Made by a program: the position numbers and the translations under genes. Below are positions 1 to 10,320 of a stretch of 64,000 nucleotides of DNA, in pieces. Positions within the stretch are counted from its first letter, which is position 1. Each line of letters starts with the position of its first letter. The DNA is taken from contig JAJZUT010000016.1 in assembly GCA_021847105.1 (NCBI GenBank), forward strand, positions 28,377 to 92,376. Reading direction: 5' to 3'. The notes beneath the pieces are model-generated. The model did no database searches and was not told the DNA's origin. It was given only the letters and a program-made list of their open reading frames with translations. Origin of the DNA: Pseudomonadota bacterium (GTDB lineage Bacteria > Pseudomonadota > Gammaproteobacteria > Steroidobacterales > Steroidobacteraceae).

Positions 1-1
1 G

Positions 2-151
2 GCGAATTACGGTGCGATCGATGTCCACTACGGGATCCGACGTTACGATGCCGGAGTAGCGGGTTGGCCCACGAGCATTACGCTCCAATATCCGGCGAGA
101 ACGGATGTAGCGGCGAGCAGAAATTGCGACACGGAGAGGCCTGACCGTTAG
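2..151 (+). CDS. Possible 3' end of a truncated gene at the window edge
   Basis: An open frame enters from the left edge and stops at TAG 149-151, giving 49 residues. The tail reads like a folded, beta-rich protein (YGAIDVHYGIRRYDAG, then SITLQYP) and not like a random G+C-rich frame. I do not recognise the family. The other two forward frames also stop early, so coding is only mildly favoured. No function can be given. Confidence 0.3.
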   Translation, partial: ANYGAIDVHYGIRRYDAGVAGWPTSITLQYPARTDVAASRNCDTERPDR

Positions 152-317
152 TGAATGGCTTGGATCTCGATATGAGCCTGCTGACTGCATTCGGGATATG
201 CGTTGGCGCCGATGAGACACAGAAAAAGGGATGTCGCATGGGCTCGCGCGCGCTGCTGCATCCACGGCGGTGAGCCTGCTTATGCTGGAATCTCGACGGG
301 CCGGAGCCTCATGAGGT
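152..317. other. Intergenic stretch, no feature recognised
   Basis: Lies between the edge fragment and the 3' end of the minus-strand transporter-like gene. I see no RNA gene, clear terminator or promoter in it. Confidence 0.4.
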
Positions 318-1370
318 TCAGGCCGCTTGTTCTTCGCCGACAAAACGGATGAGCGCGAGAATAAAGCTGAGCAGGACCGGTCCGAGGACGATACCGAGAA
401 TTCCGAACGCACTAACCCCGCCGATGGCGCCGACGAACACGGCAAGTGTCGATACGTTGGCTCGGTGCGCAGTCAGCAGTGGACGGACGATGTTCTCGAC
501 GAGTGCGATGCCAGCACCCCACAATGCAAGGAAAATTGCGGCGCCCCAATGAGCCTCGACTAGAAGATAGAGAACTGCTGGGACAAGCACGAGCACCGAA
601 CCGGCGGGCAGAAGCGACGCCAGCACGGCAATCACGCCGAACACAAGCGGTGAGGGTAGACCGGCCAACGCGAAGCCCGCGGCGACCAATAGCCCCTGGA
701 CGATGGCGGTAATGGTGGAGCCGTACACAACCGCCCGCGTGATGTCTGCGAGGTATTTGAGCAGAGGGGTCCGTCGCTCGCTTGTCAGCGGAACCAGCGC
801 GATGAACTGCCTGACGAAAACTGCACCGTCGCGCAGAAAAAAGAACAGCATGAACAGCATCATGAAAAAGCTGATGACGGTCCCGAACAGGCCAAAGGCG
901 ACGTTTCCGCCGGCGGAGGCGGCGGACCTCAGCAAGGAGGCGGTTGCGCTGGTAATCCAGGCGTGAAGGTCGAGGGTGTTGGCTGGCAGAGACCCGGATA
1001 TCCAGTCCATTGCCCGGCCAACCAGCGGATATTCTTGCAGGCGTGATATCAGGGCTGGAAAGCCGATGAACGGATGCCGATGGAGATAGCGGAGCAGGCT
1101 GAACGCTTGTTCGACGAAAATAACGCCGAGCAGCGAAAGAGGTGCCAGCACGACGAAAGGAGTGGCGACAGTCAGAATGCCGGCAGATAACCACTCTTTG
1201 CCCTGCAGCCGAGTGGCAAGTCGCTTATGTACGGGGTGAAGCATGAATGCGAGCACCGTGGCCCAGCCAAGCGCGGCGCGCAGGGGAGCCAGCACCTCGA
1301 ACAGCAGATAGCCGAGCGCTACCGTCGTCACGACCGCGAAAAATCGTCGGTAGAAAGGGGAGCTTGTCAT
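318..1370 (-). CDS. AI-2E/PerM-family membrane protein
   Basis: A 350-residue polytopic membrane protein of the AI-2E transporter (PerM, DUF20) family. Proteins of this family sit in the inner membrane and include autoinducer-2 exporters, permeases and Na+/H+ antiporters, so the substrate cannot be assigned. Two hydrophobic segments open the protein (FFAVVTTVALGYLLFEVL and the stretch after it). A long amphipathic middle follows, then a run of Gly-rich membrane helices near the C-terminus (GVIAVLASLLPAGSVLVLVP, ILGIVLGPVLLSFILALI), as is usual for the family. The start chosen is ATG 1370 (MTSSPFYRRF). An upstream in-frame ATG at 1418 would add 16 polar residues; it has a GGAG only 2 nt away, too close to be convincing. 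Length fits the family (about 340-370). Confidence 0.8.
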   Translation of the reverse strand: MTSSPFYRRFFAVVTTVALGYLLFEVLAPLRAALGWATVLAFMLHPVHKRLATRLQGKEWLSAGILTVATPFVVLAPLSLLGVIFVEQAFSLLRYLHRHPFIGFPALISRLQEYPLVGRAMDWISGSLPANTLDLHAWITSATASLLRSAASAGGNVAFGLFGTVISFFMMLFMLFFFLRDGAVFVRQFIALVPLTSERRTPLLKYLADITRAVVYGSTITAIVQGLLVAAGFALAGLPSPLVFGVIAVLASLLPAGSVLVLVPAVLYLLVEAHWGAAIFLALWGAGIALVENIVRPLLTAHRANVSTLAVFVGAIGGVSAFGILGIVLGPVLLSFILALIRFVGEEQAA

Positions 1371-1479
1371 GGCATGAGAGCTGCAGTTGGCTTGCTGGCA
1401 GTGGCCGCCGATCCACATTTCTCCACTGTCGATCAGCGCTCCATTTCGCAGTTGCCAGCGGCAGTGCGAACCTGGTGCG

Positions 1480-1905
1480 TCAGATGCGTGAGCGTCTCGC
1501 GAGGCGGTCCTTCAATGCCGAAAGGAAGACCTTGACTACGAGCAGCGCGCACAGACCCACGATCACCAGGCTCAACGCGGCGTCGATCTGAGATACCACG
1601 TGTACCGGCAGGCCTAAGGAGATGAACATCAGCAGTGCGAGTGCGCCCAGGCCGGCTGGCAAATAGTCGAACGTAGCACGTCGCCAGCACCAGGCGAGGG
1701 AGCCGCCGACCAGAAGCACTCCGACCAGCACAAATCCAATGCTGAGGGCCCAGCCGTCATAGGCTGAAATCACCGGTCCAAGCGCCCCCTGAAAGACGGA
1801 GTTCCACTCTGGGACGCCCCAGACCGAGGCATAAAGCAACGATCCGCCGCAGGCTATCGCCGCGAATAGCGACCATGCAATAAGACGCCCGGTTCGTATG
1901 GCCAT
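1480..1905 (-). CDS. Small four-helix membrane protein, unknown function
   Basis: A 141-residue protein made almost wholly of four predicted membrane helices: LIAWSLFAAIACGGSLLYAS, WALSIGFVLVGVLLVGGSL, LGALALLMFISLGLPVHVV and LSLVIVGLCALLVVKVFL. A basic tail (KDRLARRSRI) should face the cytoplasm. The start at 1905 (MAIRTGRL) is set by an AGGAG Shine-Dalgarno 7 nt upstream. A longer frame reaching 2136 has no such site and reads as low-complexity sequence. It lies just upstream of the AI-2E family gene on the same strand, about 110 nt away, and may be co-transcribed with it. I do not recognise the family. Confidence 0.7.
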   Translation of the reverse strand: MAIRTGRLIAWSLFAAIACGGSLLYASVWGVPEWNSVFQGALGPVISAYDGWALSIGFVLVGVLLVGGSLAWCWRRATFDYLPAGLGALALLMFISLGLPVHVVSQIDAALSLVIVGLCALLVVKVFLSALKDRLARRSRI

Positions 1906-2056
1906 CGCAATTCTCCTGGGCGCCTCGGCGGAGGGCTCCCGGGCGAACATCTTAGCGAAAACGGAAGTGACCCGCTCGTACGGTCCCGCCGCTCGGCACA
2001 GGGGGGCGGGGCCGGTGCTATGATCTGGCGCCTTCGCGTTCGGATCGCTGTATGAA

Positions 2057-3343
2057 ATGTGCCACGGCGTGACCCATAACACAGCGGCGCCCGGTAGGGA
2101 CGGCGAACCCGCCTTGTGGCGACAGAGGCTCCTCAAAGCCGGTGCGGTCCCCCTGCTATGCAGCGCAATGGCGGGCTGTGTGACGGCGCGGCTGCCGGCG
2201 CCCCCACGTCTGATTGCCGAGGTCGCGCCGCCAGGATTTCCCCGAAGTGTGCGCTTCCTGAGCAGCGACCGGGATTACCTGGTGGAGCACCTGAATGGCG
2301 TCGTACGCAGTCTCAGTGCCGTTGCCGATGGAAAGCCCATCCGCATTCTCGCGCTTTCCGGTGGCGGCGCCGGCGGCGCATTCGGCGCGGGCGCGCTGTA
2401 CGGATTGGCCCGGGCGGGCCGGCGGCCGGAGTTCCAGGTAGTCACCGGTGTGAGTGCCGGGGCGCTGCTCGCTCCATTCGCGTTTCTCGGTCCTACTTGG
2501 GATCGTCAGCTCAAAGAGGCCTTTGATAGCCACAGAACCGAACATCTGTTGCGTCCACGACCCTGGCTGGGCTTTCTATTTCACCCGGGCATTTACAGCC
2601 GCGGGCCGCTTGTCGCTCTGGTGGACCACTTCGTGACCCGCCGCTTGGTGCGCGCGGTGGCCGCACAGGCGAGACTCGGCCGCCTGCTTCTGGTTGCCAC
2701 CACGGACCTCGACAAGCAGGAATCGGTCATCTGGAATATGGGCATGATCGCCGAACAGGGCGGTGAGCCGGCGAGAAAATTGTTTCGCCAGGTTCTGGTG
2801 GCTTCCGCAAGTATTCCGGGGGTTTTTCCGCCGGTGCTCATCCGAGTGACCGGTGATGGCAGGTCGTACGACGAAATGCATGTCGATGGCGGTACGACTC
2901 TGCCATTTTTTGTCGCATCTGATGTCGCCGAGGTACTTCCGCTGCGGTTGCCGGAACTGCGCAACGCGCGAGTCTTCGTCATCGTGAACGGACAGTTGAG
3001 CACCTATCCGAAGACTACGGCGCAGAAGCCCATGGCGGTACTATCGCGGAGCTTCTCGGCTGCACTCATGCACGCATCGCGCCGAGCCCTCGTGCTGTCC
3101 GCCGTATTAGCCCGCCACTTCGGCATGCGATTCCGGTTCACCTATCTGCCGATGAGCTTCCCGGACCACGGTTCGCTCAACTTCAAGTACGCGAACATGC
3201 ACGAGCTATTCGCATATGGCGTACGCTGCGCCGAATCCGGACAACTCTGGACCACGTTGGATCAGGCGATTGACGAGGGTCAGCGGGGTGCGACCCGGCT
3301 GCCGCTCATTTCCTACCAATGTCCCGCCGCACCCGCCCCTTGA
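2057..3343 (+). CDS. Patatin-like phospholipase, predicted lipoprotein
   Basis: A serine lipid acyl hydrolase of the patatin family, 428 residues. The Ser-Asp dyad is intact: the glycine-rich oxyanion loop GGGAGGAFG starts at residue 102, the nucleophile elbow is GVSAG with Ser133, and the catalytic Asp277 lies in DGG. Near the N-terminus a hydrophobic stretch ends in a lipobox (AMAG then Cys41), so the mature protein is probably anchored in a membrane facing the periplasm. The exact start is uncertain: ATG 2057 gives an unusually long, polar lead of about 25 residues before the signal sequence, and a start nearer the hydrophobic stretch is possible. Its substrate is likely a phospholipid or other acyl lipid; this is inferred from the family. 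It is divergent from the small membrane protein gene. Confidence 0.85.
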   Translation: MCHGVTHNTAAPGRDGEPALWRQRLLKAGAVPLLCSAMAGCVTARLPAPPRLIAEVAPPGFPRSVRFLSSDRDYLVEHLNGVVRSLSAVADGKPIRILALSGGGAGGAFGAGALYGLARAGRRPEFQVVTGVSAGALLAPFAFLGPTWDRQLKEAFDSHRTEHLLRPRPWLGFLFHPGIYSRGPLVALVDHFVTRRLVRAVAAQARLGRLLLVATTDLDKQESVIWNMGMIAEQGGEPARKLFRQVLVASASIPGVFPPVLIRVTGDGRSYDEMHVDGGTTLPFFVASDVAEVLPLRLPELRNARVFVIVNGQLSTYPKTTAQKPMAVLSRSFSAALMHASRRALVLSAVLARHFGMRFRFTYLPMSFPDHGSLNFKYANMHELFAYGVRCAESGQLWTTLDQAIDEGQRGATRLPLISYQCPAAPAP

Positions 3344-3355
3344 GGAGAGTGACTC

Positions 3356-3377
3356 ATGCCCCGCCCCGGGGGGGCAT
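3356..3377. repeat. Perfect 7-bp inverted repeat at the intron 3' junction
   Basis: ATGCCCC (3356-3362) and GGGGCAT (3371-3377) flank an 8-nt G+C centre. The repeat lies 12 nt behind the patatin stop codon and runs 2 nt into the 3' end of the group II intron. It may act as a weak terminator for the patatin gene, but no U-run follows. It may be part of the original target. Confidence 0.45.
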
Positions 3378-4060
3378 CGGGTAGGGGGCGGCCTCGCGGC
3401 CGCCGCCCTCCCACAACACCGGACGTACGGATCACCTATCCGGCGTTTCCTGCTCCGCGCCGCCAAGGCGTCGTGGTGAGCTGTGTTTCGTTCGTCGTGT
3501 CGCCTGTGGGCCGAGAGACCCTCGCGCACACCGCCGCCGGCGTGCCGCGCCAGCCGAGGTGTCGTGAGTCCGGTCGCACCGGAATTACGGTCAAGCCCGT
3601 TCAGAGATCACGCGTGACTATCCGCTCCTGCAGGTTCGGTCCTTCGTGCCACCGGTGCCGTAGCGCTAATACGACCTCTGCTGACTGCTGCACGCCCATC
3701 CCGGCACCTCGCGATGCCGGTAGCCTAAGGGCAGGCATACAGCTCTCCCAGGGTAATGCGCGCGACCTTCCTGCTGTGTCCGTCGGATTTACGGCGCGGC
3801 GTTCCGTGCAAGTACTGGGCATCACATCTCTTGGCCTGCTTACCCACACCGCGCAGCCTATATCCGCTTGCTGTTCGTCGAACCAGCAGTTTGCCTGCGG
3901 CTTCCTTCGGATTCCGGATCGCTCCGGACAACCTTGCCGTTCAGCTAGCACTTCCCCTTGCCGGGTGTGCAGGAGGACTCTCGCCTCCCAAGTCACCGCC
4001 CCACCACCACGCGGGTACGGATAGCGCCAGTCACGGCGCTGCGCGCCATGCCTGGCGCAC
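3376..4060 (-). mobile_element. Group II intron RNA without reverse transcriptase (class C-like)
   Basis: Read on the minus strand, this 685-nt element has the marks of a group II intron. It starts with GTGCG, matching the GUGYG 5' consensus. It then shows typical domain I tracts, such as a CCGAAGGAAGC-type segment followed later by CGCCGTAAATCCG. Domain V is at 3447-3415: a 9-bp lower helix (AACGCCGGA with TCCGGTGTT, one G-U pair) holding a CGC triad, which is the class C form. Domain VI (3414-3376) is a long G+C hairpin with an unpaired A at 3382, seven nt from the 3' end, and the element ends ...CCCGAT. No reading frame for a reverse transcriptase or maturase is present; the domain IV region is short. 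Mobility or splicing would need a protein from elsewhere. The 5' exon is the katG terminator, the usual target type for class C introns. The upper part of domain V is imperfect, so activity is uncertain. Confidence 0.82.
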
Positions 4061-4061
4061 C

Positions 4062-4092
4062 AAAAAAAAGACCGGTCTTACGACCGGCCTTT
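4062..4092 (-). terminator. Rho-independent terminator of katG
   Basis: On the minus strand GGCCGGTC, loop GTAA, GACCGGTC is followed by eight T. The 8-bp stem has one G-U pair and can extend by three A-U pairs. It starts about 45 nt after the katG stop. The group II intron begins one base after the T-run. Confidence 0.93.
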
Positions 4093-4134
4093 GTGGCTTG
4101 CTGGATAAGCCAGGCTCGGCTGCTTGCGATGCCA

Positions 4135-6342
<2,208 letters not shown>

Positions 6343-6387
6343 TTATTGAGTTCAAGCGCAGCAGCGCGAGCACGCGAACGAAACTGT

Positions 6388-6416
6388 AAAATAAATTCCT
6401 TCCTCAGAAAACGCTT
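6388..6416 (-). promoter_or_regulatory. Candidate katG promoter
   Basis: On the minus strand a -10-like TATTTT (6393-6388) sits 17 nt from a poor -35 (AAGCGT, 6416-6411). The weak -35 is overlapped by the OxyR-type site, as expected for an activator-dependent promoter. Confidence 0.45.
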
Positions 6417-6448
6417 TTGAATCTATTGTCCTCATAGATGGGGCCTAT
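6412..6448. promoter_or_regulatory. OxyR-type operator in the katG-rhtA gap
   Basis: The OxyR consensus is two ATAG-N7-CTAT elements 7 nt apart. Here CTAT (6423-6426), a 7-nt spacer, ATAG (6434-6437), seven bases and CTAT (6445-6448) keep that spacing exactly. The distal element also has the inner T. The promoter-proximal element keeps CTAT, the inner T and the inner A but has lost its outer ATAG. The site overlaps the inferred katG -35. OxyR control of katG is well known; the regulator gene is not in this window. Confidence 0.75.
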
Positions 6449-6578
6449 TGTCCGGTCGTCATGCTTGGACTGACCCTGCAGCTTGCCTTGCCGGCAGCGA
6501 CATCAATGCCGTTGCCGGGACATTCGGAATGACGTCACCCGTCCATCATGCGGCCGCGACCCAGCAGGAGTCTGCCGC

Positions 6579-6584
6579 TACAAT
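6579..6584 (+). promoter_or_regulatory. TACAAT -10 box directly before rhtA
   Basis: TACAAT lies 6 nt before the rhtA ATG, which would place the transcript start at the start codon itself. The matching -35 region (GCGACC, 17 nt upstream) is weak. No ribosome binding site lies at the usual distance. Confidence 0.5.
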
Positions 6585-6590
6585 CGAAGG

Positions 6591-7472
6591 ATGCAATTTT
6601 CATTGAACAAGCTGCGCGCGGCTCTGCCGATCGCTGCGGTTTTGCTCTCAATGGCGTCAGTCCAAAGCGGCGCTTCGATTGCCAAGACGCTCTTTCCAGT
6701 GGCGGGGCCGCTTGCCATTGTGACGGTCCGCATCGGGTTCGGTACCGTCATTCTATGTCTGGTGCTGCGTCCGTGGCGTGTGCGCTTGAAGCGTGAATCA
6801 CTGCAACCCCTTGTGGTCTATGGGCTCGCGCTAGGCACCATGAATTTTCTCTATTATCAGGCGCTCAGTCGCCTGCCAGTCGGCATCGCTGTGGCAGTGG
6901 AGTACATCGGGCCACTCGCGGTCGCGGTGCTCACGTCTCGTCGCCCGGTCGATTTCCTGTGGATCGTGCTCGCGGCAGCCGGCTTCGTGCTGCTTCTACC
7001 TGTCCAGCGGCATGTGCAATCCGCGAGCCTCACGGGAGTGCTCTTTGCTGTGGGCGCGGGTGCGTGTTGGGCTCTATACATTGTTTATGGTCAGAAGGCC
7101 GGCGTCCATCTCGGTACACAGACTGTAGCGCTCGGCAGCGTAATTTCCAGCGTCCTGGTGCTGCCAGTCGGCTTGCTGCACGCACCCGATGTGCTGTACT
7201 CCCGGCAGATCCTGCTTCCGGGGCTTGCGGTGGCGGTTCTGTCAACCGCGCTGCCCTATACCCTCGAGATGACTGCGTTGACGCGGTTGCCGACGCGGAC
7301 GTTCGGCGTACTCATGAGCCTCGAGCCGGCGGTCGGAGCGCTGGTGGGGTGGGTATTCCTCGCGGAAAGGCTCACGACACCTCAGCTCACTGCGATCGTC
7401 TTGGTGATCGTCGCGTCCATCGGCGCCACAGTCGGCGCACAGGACGTGTTGCCCGCGCCGGTGCCTGACTGA
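6591..7472 (+). CDS. rhtA: Threonine/homoserine exporter RhtA (EamA/DMT family)
   Basis: An inner-membrane exporter of the drug/metabolite transporter superfamily, 293 residues with ten predicted helices. It follows the E. coli RhtA sequence closely along its length: ALPIAAVLLSMASVQSGAS, AKTLFPVAG, LRPWRVRLKRE, GPLAVAVLTSRRPVDF, ALPYTLEMTALTRLPTRTFG and LMSLEPAVGA. RhtA exports threonine, homoserine and other amino acids. The start is taken at ATG 6591 (MQFSLNK) because similarity starts just after it. A longer frame from 6483 adds 36 Arg/Cys-rich residues that look non-coding. A -10-like TACAAT 6 nt upstream suggests a leaderless mRNA. It is divergent from katG. Confidence 0.92.
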   Translation: MQFSLNKLRAALPIAAVLLSMASVQSGASIAKTLFPVAGPLAIVTVRIGFGTVILCLVLRPWRVRLKRESLQPLVVYGLALGTMNFLYYQALSRLPVGIAVAVEYIGPLAVAVLTSRRPVDFLWIVLAAAGFVLLLPVQRHVQSASLTGVLFAVGAGACWALYIVYGQKAGVHLGTQTVALGSVISSVLVLPVGLLHAPDVLYSRQILLPGLAVAVLSTALPYTLEMTALTRLPTRTFGVLMSLEPAVGALVGWVFLAERLTTPQLTAIVLVIVASIGATVGAQDVLPAPVPD

Positions 7473-7555
7473 GCGCGCGTAGGCTGCGCACGCTCGTCGA
7501 TTCGGGCGTATGTGTTACCATGTGCTACGCCAATCAAACTCAGGTCGGTCGCACC

Positions 7556-9748
7556 ATGAGAACTAGATTTCCGCTCGCGCTCCTGCCGCTATTGCTCCTG
7601 TCGGCCTGCTCCGGGTCGCACGCGAAGCTGGCGACGTCGATCCGTTATCCGCTGGCTCATCGCGACAACAAGGTCGACGTATACTTCGGAACGCGCGTGC
7701 CGGCGCCTTACCAGTGGATGGAGGACATGAAGAGTCCTGCACTTCATCGCTGGGTGGATGCGGAAAATCAGCTCACGGACACGTATCTCGACAAAATCCC
7801 TGTTCGCGCCTGGGTCAAGCGACACCTGACTGAGATGTCGAATTACGCGAAGGAAACCACCCCGATTGAAGTGGTGGGCAGACGCATCTTCTTTCGGCGC
7901 AACTCTGGGCTGCAGAATCAGTCCGTCCTCTACGTTCAGGATTCGCCGTCGGCAACGCCGCGCGTACTGATTGATCCGAACTCACTGTCGCCAAATGGCG
8001 CGGTCGCGCTGGTCGGCTATCAGCCCTCGCCTGACGGCAGATACGTCGCTTACGCGCTCTCGCAAGGCGGATCAGACTGGGAAACTCTCCGTGTTCTAGA
8101 TGTCGCCACGGACAGGACGCTGCCCGACGAGGTGCGCTGGGTCAAATTTTCCAACATCTCCTGGACCAATGACGATGCCGGGTTTTTCTATTCCCGTTAT
8201 CCGCAACCGCCGAAAAATAACAGGATTAACGACCAGGTCGTCGACCAGGCGCTGTATTTCCACAGAATTGGAGCGCCGCAGCGTGAAGATAAGCTGATTT
8301 ACCGTCGGCCGGATCTCCCGCGCTGGATCATCGAGGGCGAGGTGAGCGAGAACGGACGCTACTTGTTCGTCACATTGGTGAACGGTACTTCGACGCACAA
8401 TGAATTGTATGTGGCCAATCTGGGCAACCCGCTACATCCGAATGTCCTGGCGCATCTGCGGCCGCTCTATACGAAGAATGACGCCGAGTACGCTTTTATC
8501 GGCGTTGTAGGACAGAGCGTTTACCTGCAGACGACGCTTGATGCGCCGCGGGGTAAAATCGTTGCTGCTGATCTCCGAGACCCGATGGCAGCGCAGTGGC
8601 GCACGGTAGTGCCGCAGGGTAAAGGAGTCATTCAGGCGGCCGCTCTCGCGGGCGGAGAAATGCTGGTCGATGTTGAAAAGGTCGCGACCAGCCGTCTGAG
8701 ACTGTACGGACTTAACGGTCGGAAGCGGCATGATCTCGACCTGCCGACGCTGGGTACGGTGACGTCCGTGTCGGCACGCATGGATTCACACGTCATTTAT
8801 TACGGATTTACCTCCTTTTTGTATCCGAAGCGCATCTATCGCGTTGACGTTGAAAGTGGTGCGACAAAGACGTTTTTCAAGCCGAAGATCCATTTCGATG
8901 CGTCGACCTATCAGGTCAAGCAAGTATTCTTTCGCTCGAAGGATGGCACACTGGTGCCGATGTTCATCGTTGCGTCGCGCGACGTGAAGCTCAACGGTCA
9001 TAATCCAACTATCTTGTATGGATATGGTGGATTCGATATCACTATCACGCCGTATTTTGATCCGATGCTGCCCGTGTGGCTGCGGCTTGGCGGAGTCTAT
9101 GCGGTGCCGAATCTGCGTGGCGGTGGCGTCTACGGTCAGAAGTGGCATCGCGCCGGAATGCTCGGTAATAAGCAAAACGTATTCAATGACTTTGCCTGGG
9201 CGGCAAAATATCTGATTGCCAGGGGCTATACGTCATCAAAACAACTGGGTATCCAAGGTTACTCAAATGGCGGCCTGTTGACCGGCGCGTCGATCACCGA
9301 GCGACCACAGCTATTCGGCGCAGCCTACATCGGGCACGGGGTGCTTGACATGCTTCGCTACCAGGACTTCTCCGGCGGCGCACTGTGGGCGCCTGAGTAC
9401 GGACTATCGAGTAACCCTCTGGCGTTCAAATGGCTGTACGCTTACTCGCCGCTGCAGAATGTAAAGCCCGGGACGTGCTATCCGCCAACGCTGATCACCA
9501 CCTCTTGGGATGACGATCGCGTGGTGCCGATGCACGAGTTCAAATTCGCTGCCGCGCTGCAGCATGCGCAGGCGTGCGCCAACCCGATCTTGCTGCGTAC
9601 CACCGGTGCGACGAGCCATGTCTACATGCCGCTCGATAAGCAGATTGCGCAGACGGCGGACGTATGGAGCTTTGAAGCATACAATTTGGGGATCAGGAAG
9701 GCGCCGGCGTCGAACAATGAAGCAGCGGGGAAATCCGCGCACGACTGA
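7556..9748 (+). CDS. Prolyl oligopeptidase family lipoprotein (S9A)
   Basis: A serine peptidase of the prolyl oligopeptidase type, 730 residues from ATG 7556. It starts with a lipoprotein signal (LALLPLLLLSAC), so it probably acts in the periplasm, attached to a membrane. An N-terminal beta-propeller region (about 40-440) precedes the alpha/beta hydrolase domain. The nucleophile is Ser570 in GYSNGGLL. The Asp is in SWDDDRVVPMHEFKFAA and the His in GATSHVYMPLDKQ. In most S9A enzymes the last motif reads AGHGAG-like; here SHV replaces GHG, so the loop around the catalytic His differs. Family members cut short peptides after proline. An in-frame ATG at 7520 would add 12 polar residues before the signal peptide and is less likely. 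Confidence 0.9.
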   Translation: MRTRFPLALLPLLLLSACSGSHAKLATSIRYPLAHRDNKVDVYFGTRVPAPYQWMEDMKSPALHRWVDAENQLTDTYLDKIPVRAWVKRHLTEMSNYAKETTPIEVVGRRIFFRRNSGLQNQSVLYVQDSPSATPRVLIDPNSLSPNGAVALVGYQPSPDGRYVAYALSQGGSDWETLRVLDVATDRTLPDEVRWVKFSNISWTNDDAGFFYSRYPQPPKNNRINDQVVDQALYFHRIGAPQREDKLIYRRPDLPRWIIEGEVSENGRYLFVTLVNGTSTHNELYVANLGNPLHPNVLAHLRPLYTKNDAEYAFIGVVGQSVYLQTTLDAPRGKIVAADLRDPMAAQWRTVVPQGKGVIQAAALAGGEMLVDVEKVATSRLRLYGLNGRKRHDLDLPTLGTVTSVSARMDSHVIYYGFTSFLYPKRIYRVDVESGATKTFFKPKIHFDASTYQVKQVFFRSKDGTLVPMFIVASRDVKLNGHNPTILYGYGGFDITITPYFDPMLPVWLRLGGVYAVPNLRGGGVYGQKWHRAGMLGNKQNVFNDFAWAAKYLIARGYTSSKQLGIQGYSNGGLLTGASITERPQLFGAAYIGHGVLDMLRYQDFSGGALWAPEYGLSSNPLAFKWLYAYSPLQNVKPGTCYPPTLITTSWDDDRVVPMHEFKFAAALQHAQACANPILLRTTGATSHVYMPLDKQIAQTADVWSFEAYNLGIRKAPASNNEAAGKSAHD

Positions 9749-10320
9749 GATCGAAACGAAGCCTGGGAGCGGTGCGATACCGAGGAGGTGGAGGCGGCGC
9801 GGCTAAGGCGGTGGCCGCGGGGTCGACGAATTACCTATCGGGCGAGCGGCGGATGCCGCCGGGCCGCGATCGCGATGGTGAGGACCTTGAGTATTGCGGG
9901 GCCCTGAATTTCCGGGGTAAGACCGCGGGCTCATCGGTCAGCGGCGCGCATGGAGTCGTGCAATCCATCGGCCCTGTCGATGGCGGGCGTGATCCGGGCT
10001 ACGTCTTGGAGCCAGGAGCCCACATCGGCTGCGTCACCATCCGGCGGGCTTCTACGGAGTACCCGTAGACGCATGCAGTGTAAGCCTAGCCACATCGATT
10101 CTGGCGCCAGGCGCTCCGTTTCTGGGCGTGCCGGCTAGCGCGGCCGGCTCGTCTCCCTGGACCTCGGCTGCCGATTTGATAGGTAATTCATCTGATGCGC
10201 TCGCTGTACGCGCGGAGGAAAGTGCCATGGTGTCGAGGAGTCCGGACGCGAGGAGCAGCGTTGAATCGCTGGGCGTGACGTGCCCCAGCGCGTATCGGAC
10301 GATTCACTCGGGAGAGCCTC
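9749..10320. other. 572-bp intergenic region without recognised gene
   Basis: No frame here resembles a known protein. A 98-codon frame (9772-10068) is Gly/Arg-rich and looks random. A small perfect hairpin (TCTACGG at 10051-10057, CCGTAGA at 10063-10069) has no T-run. The last 20 bases hold the GGGAGAG ribosome binding site of the next gene. Confidence 0.5.

Noticed and set aside
3601..3996. A 131-codon minus-strand frame within the intron
   Set aside because: It runs through domain I RNA and has no reverse transcriptase, maturase or endonuclease motif. It is best read as a chance frame in structured RNA.
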